NCBI GenBank assembly: GCA_022592435.1
Contig: JABYQS010000009.1
Location: 248,001-312,000 of the forward strand
From: Cerioporus squamosus
Lineage: Eukaryota; Basidiomycota; Agaricomycetes; Polyporales; Polyporaceae
DNA: 64,000 nucleotides
Direction: 5' to 3'
Part shown: piece after piece, positions 22,430 to 33,907 of the stretch
Position numbering within the stretch: position 1 is the first letter of the stretch
Layout: each line of letters begins with the position of its first letter
Notes under the pieces: model-generated
The model's database searches: none
What the model saw: only the letters and a program-made list of their open reading frames with translations
Told to the model about the DNA's origin: nothing
Position numbers and translations under genes: made by a program

Positions 22430-25400
22430 ATGTCTGTCCTAAACACCTCCGCGTTTGACGCTCTCAATGCTCGACTGGCCCTCAGGTACCTGAAGTGGCA
22501 GTTGTCGGCGGGTCACGAAGCAGCCAATGACTTGTACTCTGCCTATCAGAGTATCGACATCACCAAAGTCTCTGAAGAAGAACGTGAGTAGCAGTCTATG
22601 GCAGAGAGTGTTCGACTCACCTCATTGCTCCTCTACTAGGCATCGCGTTTGCTTGGGCAGTTTACAGCACGAAGCCGAGAGGCAACGACCCCTCGAGCGT
22701 CCTTCGCTTCACTTTTGGTGAACCCACTATTCGGTTCCTATGCGATCACGACGCTCTGCTTGAGCTCAACGTCACGAAGCTGGCTCGGGGAGAAGACGAG
22801 TGAGTCTCATTGCCCCTTCCTGGACCTCATGTGTTCAACGCTATTCCCAGGACGCCCGTTGCCGAGAAGTGGTCTATCGCATACCGTGTTACGACAGAAT
22901 GGAGGGCAATTGTGGGCAACGATTCGAAAGTAGGCGAACACGAGAGCCGCATCCGCATGCTGGTGTTTGACTTCGAACGTGCGTCACCCTCCTCTCTCAT
23001 CCCCATATCGATTGTAACTATCACACATGTAGAGGCCATCCCTGTGCAAACGCCCGCGGACCCCTGGTTTAAGGACAACTATGTCGAACGCCATCTCTCC
23101 ACTTACCTGAGAAACCTCCAGTTCGGGGGTCGCCACGTCTTATTTGTCCCTCCTGAGTTCGACGCATTCACTCTGTACTCCCCCATCTACTTCTCGCTCA
23201 GTGACCCCGCCGACGAACATGGGAAGAAACCCGAATATCCCCTCAGCGACATCAACGGGTACACTGCTGACATGATCGACCACTACCTCTCACTCCTCTG
23301 GTATACCTGTTCCTTCATCGCTCGTGAGCGCAAGGACACGCAAGCTATATGGAGGTCATCCCTTGCGGAGTTCAGGACGTGGATGCATAGGGACTACATA
23401 TCCGACTGGCACGCATGTCTCAAGTTTGGCGCCGCAAGGGTTGAAATACTGTGCTCCCGCGAGGTCGTGCTCCACTTCCCGCTGTCCGCTGTCACGTTCT
23501 ACCAGAAGGATGAACTGCTGCAGGAAGAGTTTGCTGAGAGGTACGTCCGACTTCCCTTCTATATCCCCTCTGTTCTATAGGCTGACTGGGATGAAACTTG
23601 TTCGCAGAGAAACCCCGGACTACACTGATTGGACGATCGCCGTAGTCGTGAAGGTCACCGCGAACGCGGCTGGAGTCCGAATTGATGCCGCAAGTCCGTG
23701 TTTCTTTATGCTCATTAAACACGTGCAAAGAATTGTTCCCTGATTACCTTCTTTCAAGGTGGTCGTTGTAGCTTCCGATACTCTGAGTTCACAACAGCTC
23801 CCAAGACTGAACACGAACAAGCTCGTAGAGCACTCATCGCCTTCTTCAGCGAGCAATACGTCAATATCGTGGGCAAGACTCGGCTACGATATCTCTTCTA
23901 CCGGCTGCAAGAGGAGCACATCCGCGCAGGCTGGGGTTCGTTCCAAGAATCCGACGGGAGCTGGTGGATGCTCGAGCGCAACGTCCGTTTCGGACGTGCC
24001 ACCATTCTCGACAGCACAATCCGCGAGACGAAGATGTGTGGGTTCGACGTCGTCGTCGCGATCTCGCAAAACTCCATCAACATGCATCTTCGCAACGGCA
24101 TCCAAGCCATCCGAGACTTCTTCCCCAGATGGGAGAGCGAGCACCTCGTTATGGATGTCAAGTCGGTGTCGGTGCGCCTGCGGGACGGCTGCAAGGCGAT
24201 CCTGTTGGTCAATATTGTGGATGGACATCTGAACGCCCTCATGAACTCGGATTTCGCCCTGGACGATCAGTACGTGTCGCCGCCCCTTACAAACCTTCGC
24301 ATGCTCACATGGCGGGAAATGACACTCACTTATCTCAGGACCACCCCCATACAGTTTGGGTCGTGTTCCATCGCGTTCGAAGTTGATCTGCTCGAGAGGA
24401 ACTTCAACGTGCCGAACAAGGGTTTCTCCATGTCTGAGATCTACCTTGACGTCGAGAGTGAGGACCAATGGCTAGCCTTCAAGCTGTGGAGATTCCTGAT
24501 TGGATGCTCACTATAGATGCCGAACTCTCCGCTGCGGGGACGGATTTCAAGCCTGACTTCTACCACGACGACGGGGCGGGCAAAGTGCGCAACACCCTGA
24601 TCGACCTCGTCCTGAAGACATACTTGAAATCGCTCAAGGACAACGATGTACACGTCGTGGCCCGAATTCCGATCTATGGTCTTCACGCATTGTCGTTCTA
24701 CAAGATGACCAGCATGGCGTTCTTCACCTACGCGCCAGGCTCAAACTTCGACGATGTCGAGGCCGACCAAATCGAGGGCCGCTCGGAGTCAATGCTGTTC
24801 GTGGTCGGGATGACCGGCAAGCACCCGCTTCCACCGCTCGAGATGTTCATACCCTCATACCGCTGGATCGTCAACGCAAGCTCCAGCTTCTCCCAAGGAA
24901 CGTTCGCTGTCTCCGGGCAGACGTTCAACATGCGCCTGAACGCCCTTCTCGCCAACATAAACAAGATCACCACGCTGGCCTGCACAAATGCCCGGTCGAA
25001 GTCGGCGACGGTGGAAGACATTGTCCAGCAGTGGGCAACCTACTCCGAATTTCAAGACAGGTCCTGTGCATGGTCCCCTATAGGCTTCGCTGACGCCGAT
25101 AGGTTCGAGTGGAAGTACAGTCAGAAGTGGCAGTTCCACGAGGAGGGTACGCAGGCCATCATGCGCGGCGATTACAGCATCACATGTACGTGCACAGGCT
25201 CTGCCGCTGGGCTCCTCGAAGGCACTCTCTGATCGTTCACAATTCTTTCCACAGGTAGCACCGAGAACTTGCTCGAGTTGCCGGATATCACGCTGCTGAC
25301 GAGCGGCTCGTTGGAGTTCCGCATGTCCGGTGTCATCAAGCTTCGCATCGCGAGCACTGCTAGCGACCACAGCTGGAGGTACGTAGCTCACACCGGTGCG

Positions 25401-26123
25401 CGACGAGTTCCCCCCCTCACGTCCATATCCACCCAGCACCGAGTCGACTGCAACCTGGGAGGCTATCGTCTCTGTGAAGACCACCGGCCAGGGCGCGGTC
25501 AAGGTCGAGATCGCCGACACAGTGACTCATCCACAGCCCAAGGTTGCCGGCTTCCGGCGCACGAACGCGAACATCCCCGACGCGTACAAGATCCTCCAGG
25601 CGCACCTCCCGACGAAGGCGCAGTTCCGCGAGGCCCTCAAGGAGCTGCAGGACCTCGAGGGCCCGTGGGAGTACTACTGGCCCGGGGGCCCCGACTCGTT
25701 CACGCTCTGCAGCCCGACCTTCAACGCCGACGGGGACCTCCTCTTCGAGCTCCGTCGCTCCTCGCACACGACGACCCGCCAGCAGCGCCACTTCAGCAGC
25801 ATGAAGGCGTCCGCGTTCCCCACCGGGACGGCCGCATCGGGCAACCGGCCAGCGGACGGCCTGACTGGTCAGTCGTTTCATGCGCTGTGATGTGCTGGAC
25901 ACTGACAAGCTTTAGGGCGCAACTAGTGCGACCCAACGCGACCTCTGCGGGAAAGACAGAACCTGCGCCCACCGCTCCTGTGCCCTCGTCCACTGCTCCG
26001 GTGCCCCCGCCCACTGCTCCTATGAGTCCGCCCACCACTCCTGCGCGCTCGCCCGGGAGCTTGCGGCCAGAGTTTGGGCGTCGGCAGACGCGGCCCCCAC
26101 CCGTCGGCACCCTCGGATTGTGA
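22430..26123 (+). CDS. Large basidiomycete protein of unknown function with Pro-rich tail
   Basis: Multi-exon gene for a protein of about 1,000 residues. Exon 1 from 22430 starts MSVLNTSAFDALNARLALRY. Further exons read in frame through WSIAYRVTTEWRAIVGND, GYTADMIDHYLSLLWYTCSF, LRYLFYRLQEEHIRAGWGSF, CGFDVVVAISQNSINMHLRN, AILLVNIVDGHLNAL, IAFEVDLLERNFN, KIRNTLIDLVLKTYLKSL-like sequence near 24590, and ADRFEWKYSQKWQFHEEG. The GFDVV(V/I)A(I/M) block, then a strand-rich segment and AFEV(D/K)L recall fungal proteins with a TULIP/P-47-like lipid-binding fold, but this is a memory-based and weak assignment. The last two exons form a helical C-terminal domain (AYKILQAHLPTKAQFREAL; PWEYYWPGGPDSFTLCSP) and a Pro-rich tail with four 7-residue repeats, reached through an acceptor at 25926 and ending at 26121-26123. 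No signal peptide is seen. The 3' end is the left edge of the tandem array. Confidence 0.7.
25967..26052 (+). repeat. 21-base coding minisatellite (about 4 units)
   Basis: Four imperfect 21-base units of the type CCACTGCTCC..., encoding PTAPVPSS, TAPVPP, PTAPMSP and PTTPARSP at the C-terminus of the large protein. The frame is kept across all units. Units B and C carry the same block. Confidence 0.7.
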
Positions 26124-26514
26124 AACCCTCGTCCGCTTCGTTCTCGTATAATCACTGCATGCAATCCTTTCCACGATCTCTCATCCTCCCCGCCACATCT
26201 CGAGACTCGCGCAGCCCATGTGCATACATATCACAAATTCCTCTCCAGGTCACGGATGTATTTGTACGCTGTTCCAATCTAGTCCGTCCTTTCGGTGATC
26301 CGAGAGCACAGCTGCAAGCAGCAATATTGAACGTCTCAACTCGGACCGGTGGGAAGGCGCCGCACGAGCACTGTCATAAGCTAGAGATAAGTAGGGCCGT
26401 ATTCTACACGGCAGGAACAGACATCAACAGGGTACTACGACCTTCCGGTACATGCAATTATCGTATTTTCGTCACGTATCGTCTCACACCCATCCATTGA
26501 AGATTAATCCATTC

Positions 26515-27861
26515 CTAGACGTTCAAACTGCGGTAGACCCGACAATGTACCCTGCGAGGACGAGTCAGCGCACTCCAGACGAGATCGTCGGCACGGGCAC
26601 GCACCTGTCCTCGAGCAGCTCGCCCACTGAATCCGTCATACGGCACTCGGACCACGTCTCGACATCCCACTTGCACCAGCCCCAGCCGTCCTTGAGCTGC
26701 GGTGCGCACTCAGCATCCATTCATGGAATACAATCAGACATGTACGTACCTCGGGGCGTTTATGTGGTGCGAGAACAACAAGCCACCGCGATTTTAGGCT
26801 GCAAACGACAGACCGGTCAGATTCGCCCTTACGGAGGGTTTGGGGACAAGGCGACGCACCTCAATTCCCATAACAACGCAAACAGCTCGGACGGCTTCTC
26901 GATGAGATGCAGCGCGAACGAGCAGACGACCATCTCGATGATGTTCGCCTCCAAGCTCGCCGCGGTGCTGATGCTGCTCTTCGATGGGGAATGCCCACTG
27001 ATCGAGCTCTCGGGCGAGGGCGACTCCGGAGGGTTGTTCGGCTTCGGCGCGCCCACAGGCTTCGACGCGATCTCGGGAAGCTTGCCCTCGGCGATGTCCC
27101 GGAAGGAGAGCGGATGTGCGTAGAGGTGCGTGCGCGTGTGGAAGGCTTGCGTGGTGTACTGCAATAGCGGACGCTCAGTCGGGAGACACGGCGCGTGCAC
27201 GCGTGGAACGTACCGGGTCGGCAGCGAGGATACAGGGCACTGGCATGTCAGGGGCGATGGGCGGGGGTAAACGCGACCTGGATGGCGGCACCACTGTGTC
27301 TGAATCCGATTCTGACTCCTGGCCCCGTCTGCTCTGGCGCGCAGTGAACGCGTCGCGACCATCCTTCCACCACTCCAGAACGGCCGCGGTGGCCTCGCCG
27401 CTGAGCATATGACATTAGGGCACGCATTTGATAGGGCGCGAGACGCAATTGCAATTCACCTGCCTGCGAGAACATCAGCTGGACCGCTGATGGAGAGATG
27501 AGGGGACAGACGAACCGCAGGCCATGTCGAAGACCATGAACTTCTTCGCTTCGATGTGAGGCTGTCTCATGCGCCACCATCTGGGACGTAACGGGGGTGA
27601 GATCGGTGATAGATGAGTTCGCAGACTACGCGCGCACGTACCTGTTGAGCCAGATGTACAAGCAGGCCTTCACGCCGGGAAAGTGGGGATTGCGATACGT
27701 CGCTCCGACCTTCTTGTAGTACTGGATGGCAAGGACGTCCACGATCGTGTCGGGTTGATGTCACGAACAGCACTCACCTCGTCCACGCCATGCTCGGTGT
27801 AGTTGTCCCTCATGGAGTTCTTGAGGATCCCGGAGGACGCGTCGCGATTACCCCTGGGCAT
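26515..27861 (-). CDS. SAM-dependent class I methyltransferase (array copy A)
   Basis: Small-molecule or macromolecule methyltransferase of unknown substrate. Exons read MPRGNRDASSGILKNSMRD and NYTEHGVDE, then YYKKVGATYRNPHFPGVKAC, MRQPHIEAKKFMVFDMACGS and GEATAAVLEWWKDGRDAF. These are followed by CILAADP, THLYAHPLSFRDIAEGKLPE, MVVCSFALHLIEKPSELFAL, SRWLVVLAPHKRPE, DGWGWCKWDVETWSECRM and VHCRVYRSLNV, with the stop at 26515-26517. Motif I (DMACGSGEA) is assembled only if a 4-base micro-exon (27460-27463) lies between introns of 52 and 59 bases. Sequence upstream of 27861 continues in frame as AKLFRELLSKKG to about 27915 with no further ATG, so the true start probably lies in an unseen upstream exon. 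It is transcribed toward the large gene. Confidence 0.8.
27460..27463 (-). other. Four-base micro-exon in the methyltransferase
   Basis: GCAG flanked by TTCTCGCAG upstream and GTGAATTG downstream on the minus strand. Including it joins TGC G, GC AG and C GGC GAG to give Cys-Gly-Ser-Gly-Glu, the core of SAM motif I. Without it the two flanking exons do not share a frame. The same four bases occur in units B (38443-38446) and C (49422-49425). Confidence 0.65.
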
Positions 27862-28255
27862 CCCTTTCTTCGACAAGAGTTCGCGAAACAGTTTGGCGAT
27901 GGTACGGGACGCGTGCTATAGACTTTGGAGCGAGCTTGTAGGCGGGCTAGAACGGGTCGAACGAGTACGAGGAGGATGAGGACAAGGAGGAGGAAAGGAC
28001 ACTCGCGGTTGCTCGAGCATGGTGGCTGCTGTAGGTCGAAAGCAATTGCAGTCAGGACGTCCAGGGCCGAATAGCTTAGATGCCGGACCGCCGGTCTCGC
28101 GATTACCGAACCCGTCTCCTCTCGGCGGGCAGAAGCGCCACGAGGCTATCGACCGAGGAGAGCAGAGCCCGTCTTGTCAGGCACTCCCCTCTCGTTCTGC
28201 CGTTCGCCCCGACATCCGCAACACAGCGTCCAGTCGCAGTGCGCCCCACCTGTAT
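27862..28255. other. Methyltransferase 5' flank, diverged homologue of the HIT promoter
   Basis: Up to about 27,975 this is near-identical to unit C. From there to about 28,255 it is a diverged but alignable copy of 49,980-50,262, the region just before the HIT start codon. Shared blocks include GCAGTCAGGACGTCCAGGGC, ACCGCCGGTCTCGC and CCCCGACATCCGC. Similarity stops where the HIT coding sequence would begin. Confidence 0.6.
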
Positions 28256-31200
28256 CCGCAACACTCGAGCTCTGCGCGCCGCCTCCACACACGCCAGCTC
28301 ACGCACTCACGTCTCCCGGGCGGCGTCACTCTGCCGCGCTCGCTCGCTCTCTCTCTCCAACCCATCCCTCTCGCTCGGCGAGTTCTCCGCAGACCAGACT
28401 GCCGGTGAGTGCTCCCGTCCTGCCTCCGTCCCTTCGTCCCTGCTGCCTCTCCCCACCCACGGCACTATACTCCCGCCGTCGCACAGTCTGCATGTACACC
28501 TACGACGATACAGGAATGATATGCCATGTTACCCATCAGTGTGCGCGCACTATGAATGCGTCAAAAACGACGTACCTTTCGACGTAGGTGACGTCCTCCT
28601 CGAGCGACTGGTCTTCCCTCCCCTCTCCCTTCCCTCTCTCAGCCTCACGCATGCTCAGACTATCTCTGAGTGCCATACGTCCCTTCTGCAACCTGTCTTC
28701 GTCGAGTCCGACTCGCACCCGCTGCCCGGACATCGCTGCTGCGCCAGCGAGCAACCAAGGTGAGCGTCCCGCGAGTACACACATACCGTTCGCAGTTGAT
28801 GTACCAAGGGCTCGGAAACACACGCAGGACCTAGCTAGCATGTCTCTGCATTGAATCCGAACGTGTGCGCGACGCGTCCCCATGAGGGTCATATGCCGCA
28901 AATGAGCCGTCTTGCTCGAGCTCCCTCCGCGCGCTATGCTCATAGACAGGTATGTCTCACAAGCTCAATCTTCCTTGTGTTCGTTACTGACGTACTGCGC
29001 TCGTTGTTTCCAGCTTCATTTGCGCGTTTACGCAGTCGCGTGCGCAACCAACAGCCGAGTTCCTCTTGATGTGCAGACAAAATCGCCCGCCCGATCCCCT
29101 GGAGCAACCGCAACGCCTCAATACGATGCATAGAAGACAGAGGAAGCTTACCGAAAACGGTGCATATGCACTTCGCCGGGAGAGGACGCGATATTGTCAC
29201 AATACGCCCTGTTGACTGCCGCAGTAGCTTAGGTGAGTAACCCGTCGACAGTGTCTGGAAATGGCACCCATACCTTTTGATAGCTGTTCCTCCGCACACC
29301 ACAGACACCCTCGCGACCTCTGCAGTCCGCCGCACGTCCCGCCGGACCGGTCCAAGGGCGCACTACGAGCGTTGCAAGCAGCGGAAGGCCGCCGGCCTTT
29401 TCACACTCTCCACGCGGCTCCGCCACCGACGCTCGTTTGTATCAGCTCGAATGAAGTCTAGCGAGCCGCGGACAGGACGAAGCAGCGATGCGCACGTCGG
29501 GCTGGGACTGGGAGAGCGCGATCTCTGCGCGGCAGACACAAAGATCCGCCATGTCTCTTTGTGCTCCTGCAAGTCCGCGTTCTCACCCCTCGCGCAAGAA
29601 TCCCCTGATCATTGCACGTCGAGCGCAGCCGGTTTCGCGTCGAATCGCGATGTCGCAGATAATCGCGTTCGTCGCGATCTCCACCGCGCGCAGAAGGACC
29701 GACGGTCATCCCGCCTCCGCGCCGACTCATGACCTCCCGCAATCGACAGAAGCATACCGCACGTTACGAGCTCAGAACAGCTCACAATGACTGCAGACAC
29801 AACGCGGACAGCAAGAACTTCCCAGGTGAGTACTTGCGCAAGGCCGGCAGTGTGTCTCTTCCCCCGCATACAGCCGCGATCTGACTATGTCTCCCAGGTT
29901 CTATGAACCATTTCACGTCCATCGCAGGTCGTCTCGCGTCACTTCGCCGTGGCCGGGAAAACCACGTTCATCGCGAATTCCAGCGTATCGCGTAGGACCG
30001 ACCGCCGTCCCTGCCGCCGCACGCACATCTATCCGCTGGCAGTCTCCCGACACATGCCAGGCGACACCACATGAGCAGACGTGAGTGCACGGCGGTGGCA
30101 GAGAAGGCGTCCTGTCTTCAGGGACGACACGTTATGCGATGTGAGTAGGGAGCGCGAACGTCCGCGGATATCGTCCCCGCCTGCAGCCTGCGGCGTGCTA
30201 TCCCTGTCTGCTAGGATATACGAAACGTTTCACATCGGCTGCACTCGTTTTGGTGCGGATCCGCGAGGGTTGAGCAAATCTCGTCCATCGCCAATTGCAC
30301 GGCCGCCGACAATGCGGCGGCTCTTCCTGGTCTTCATTCGCGAACGGCCGGCTGGCGAACACTGGTGCTCGAGCACACAGGCCCTCAAGCTCGTATTCGA
30401 GCAACTTCTCGCCGCTCAGAACGGGTTCAAAGAAGACGTTGGGCTCCTAGCCCGACACGAACACTGGCAGCCACATCGACTCGCCTCAACAACTCCTCTA
30501 CGGGAGCACAGCGCGACTTCAGGGAGCTGGAAAAGGCGGGAACACGAAGATCGGGACATGAGCGGCGCGACGGCGCTGTGTCCCCGACCTTCGAGTTCGG
30601 GTCTTCCCGCTGCAACACGACATCTCGTGCACTGCGCGCGGTCGCGGCTCCTTGGGACGAGTATGCCATGTACTTGTCGAGTCAGAACAAGACCTCCCCC
30701 ATCGAACTCACATCGTCTCCGGACTCGCACTGTGCAGGAGGCACACGTGATTGCGCCGCGCCGGTACCACGTTCGAGAACGCCCCCGGGAGCGCGTACGA
30801 CGCCCCGGCCACCGGCAAGACCACCAGGCACAAGCACGCGCGGTGCGACGAGTACGGCAGCTTCACGGCAAGGACTCGCCCGGAAGTTGGGACGGCAGTC
30901 ATACACGATCCGGACGTGTCCTCGGTGAGTGACGTCGCTCGTGGCTTGCAGTTCCGTGACCGATGTGTCTTCCATCTCGTAGACGTCCTCGGTCAACATC
31001 TGTGGCACAGGCGACGCGTGCGTGCCGGTTGCACGCTCGCGACCCCGCTGCAGACGGTGCTCGCCGACAACAACACCCGGCCGCAGCGAATGATCCGACA
31101 TGGAGCATTGTACCGTACGAGCACGTCGTCTCCCGGAAGCAGGCGGCGTGCTCGACGATCCCGCAAAGCGGTAGGACGCCGTCGGACATGAACACGGACG

Positions 31201-31844
31201 CGGCACTACGATCCGTGAGGTACGAGCCTCGTCGACTCGGGTGATCCCACCATGCAGCCGACTCACCGGGTACAAGCGACGGCTGTGCAGGCTGGCCGTC
31301 GCGCGATACACTCTGTGGCCGAGGATGCAGCCAGCTCCGACTCGTCGCTGTCGGTACTGCACCGTACCTGTGGATCGAAGCCTGTCGGAACATCCGTGAG
31401 TGCGTGGCCACGACCGGGAAAGATTAGGAACCGTTCTGCACGTACCAGAGCGGACCGGAGACGGGATGGGACGGCGCATTTGCGTAGCAAGGCTGCCTGT
31501 CGTAAGTACAGCGTGCTCCGACTCTCCGCCATGCTCGAGGTGCCGGATCTCTCCTACAAGGTGTGGAGTCACCACGACCTGTCACCCATGGCACCAAGTC
31601 ACTTACAGTTCCTTAGCTTCGCCGTGCAGCGGTCCAGTGGGTATATGGTGAGAAAAGGACCATCCGTAACCACAGATGTGTGAGACACTCACCCGACTCT
31701 TGGCCGCAGACCCATCCGTACTTCACCAAGAGGCCCGGCTGCCGAAGCCTTCAAGCGAGATAGCGATCTGCGCTACCGTTGAGACACGTACCTCGAACGC
31801 TCGATGGACTGCACACGACGCACCTGCGAGTCTTCTCGGACTAG

Positions 31845-32324
31845 GTGCGTGCTGTCTACATGGCCGTGTTCAGCAGACGACGCGCGAGCTCGTCGGTCGG
31901 GCTGCCGGGATGGACTGGGCGAGCCGCGAGTTTTGTCAAGCGCGCACAATGCACGAGTAGTATGGCCTGCAGACGACGTAGCAAGGTCAGCCGCATGGCA
32001 TGGAGTCGTGAGGACGAGATTCAGGAGAGATCGGGCTCGGGACAGATGCTCGACAGCTGGTGGTCCGAGTCGCGGACTGTCAACTGCATGCTCGCGGCCG
32101 CAGCTATATCAGAAGCCTATGGGTTAGTGGACATCGCACTGAATATCAGATCTGCTTACCTCAACCGAGAACGTGGGATGTGCGAACGGCGTGCTCGAGT
32201 TGCAAGGGCTGACCGGTGTCTACAGAGTACTGTAGGTGTACATAAGAAGGACCGTAATCTGGAGAACAGACACACGTACCTTGTCGACAAGTTAGTCGCA
32301 TGCAAGCATTACTCCTCGGCATAG
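31845..32324 (+). CDS. Hypothetical 159-codon open frame in the unassigned segment
   Basis: Open frame with a protein-like central part (EDEIQERSGSGQMLDSWWSE; NCMLAAAAISEAYGLVDIAL). No family is recognised. It occurs unchanged in unit B at 42831-43310, which is expected from the repeat and is not independent support. It may be one exon of a decayed or spliced gene. Confidence 0.2.
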   Translation: MRAVYMAVFSRRRASSSVGLPGWTGRAASFVKRAQCTSSMACRRRSKVSRMAWSREDEIQERSGSGQMLDSWWSESRTVNCMLAAAAISEAYGLVDIALNIRSAYLNRERGMCERRARVARADRCLQSTVGVHKKDRNLENRHTYLVDKLVACKHYSSA

Positions 32325-33907
32325 CCTGACGCTTATGCGAATCCGGGAGCTGTCTCACAGAGTGAGTTCTAGTCAGACCGCACTAGCCCGAGCAAGGTGA
32401 GCAACTCACTTCGAGCTGCGTGGCCGCGGTAGTATAGAGGCGAGACACTAGCATTCCGTGAGACGGCGCACATCTGCTTTCAAGTAGAGTTAGTCCGTAA
32501 GTGCATGATGGCACCTAAGTCTTAACGTACCTGTACAAAGGGACAATTATGCGGGGGCAGGACCAGCAACCTGGCAAGTATCTGGGAGATCTCGATAGTA
32601 TGCCTCCGAGTCGTCGAACTTGAATGCCTGGCGAGAAGTAGAACCAACTAGTGAGCAAAGCGCAGCGGATTCAGGGCGCAGTCAATGCCATACCTTGACC
32701 CGGTGGCGACAAAGACTCAGACTCTCGGCTCATGGACACGGGGCCGGAGTAGCCGCGGGATGAAGTGCAAAGTAAGTACGGCCCCGGCTCAGGACGATGG
32801 GAGCAGTGACGAGCAGGGGATAGGGACAACGGAGGAGAGCGTCTGTCGGAGATGGAGATGGATAGGAAGGGGAGGGACACCGGTTGGTGCTGGGTAGCCT
32901 GTCATCCTGCTGGGTACTTATATAGAGCTGAGAGGAGGACGGCCCGTGCGCGATTTGCACGGCAGGCTCCCCAATTTCCGAGCGCGGACTCTTGGACCCG
33001 AAAATATCCTACGCCACAGCTGCGGGTCAGTACGTAACGGATGGCTGGAGACGGGCCAACCAGCAGGGGACACGGCAGAACGGAAGGACGGTGCGAGGAA
33101 TGGGTGGGTATGCCTAGAGGGCTGAAACGAAAGTTCCGACTTCTGGACACATTCCAGAGTCGCGTAGAAGGCAGGGCGGTACTCGCATAGTCTAGCGAGC
33201 GCTTGGCATATGATGTCTCATTTATCTGTGTCCGCTGCCATCGTAGTTTTGTCGGTCTGAGTCAGGAGGAGAGGGTTAGGCATAGTGCTAGTGTTTGAGT
33301 TGTTCTACTCACCTGCGGAAAATTCGGGTGTCCAGTGGCAGCACATATTGGCTCTGTAACTCCGATACAAAGCTGCTAAGGTTAGCTGACTAGTATATTG
33401 TGAGTGCACTATCATAGAATTCCACCAAAGGAAGTGTCGAGGCCGGACTCGGAATGTGCATGCTGTTCTGTAGGAGCTTTCGGACTTCGTCCTATATATT
33501 CACAGCATTAATACCACAGCACAGATGCAGTATGTATCTCTGACAACACACGTGTGAGTCCTGCAAGGCATCATTGAGGCCTGGCGAGCGGATGTCCGAA
33601 AGAACGATGTACGCACTGCTAGCGCCCGGCGGTAGCGCACCGACCGCCAATATGGCATCATCAGCCTGCCCGACTAACTTCTTTCGCTTACCCGTGTCTA
33701 CCGTAGTTTCTGCTCCAACGTTTCGGGCAATCGCCACAGATTCTACTTTGGTGGTACCCCGAGTGTTGCAAAGTAAGAAGAAACAACAAGCAGCTCTAGA
33801 CTTCCGAGTGCATGGCATTTGCCGACAGCATGCCAAGTAGTTCGAGAGCATCACTGTTCCGACCATGCTCCCTAACTCGCCAGTTCTACTCTCTCTATGC
33901 AGGCTGG

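Noticed and set aside
24450..24500. A possible 26-base intron in the large gene
   Set aside because: A better acceptor (CACTATAG near 24,516) gives a normal intron of about 59 bases and keeps the frame as DVENAELSAAG.
25862..25926. Early stop of the large gene at 25890 or 25926
   Set aside because: Using the acceptor CAACTAG at 25926 continues the frame into a repeat-bearing Pro-rich tail that ends at 26123. The even 21-base period fits coding sequence better than a chance 3' region.
30682..31575. 297-codon minus-strand open frame (repeated at 41668-42561)
   Set aside because: Longest frame in the unassigned segment, but Arg/Ser-rich with no motif. The sequence is GC-rich, which lengthens chance frames. 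Repetition in unit B is not independent evidence.
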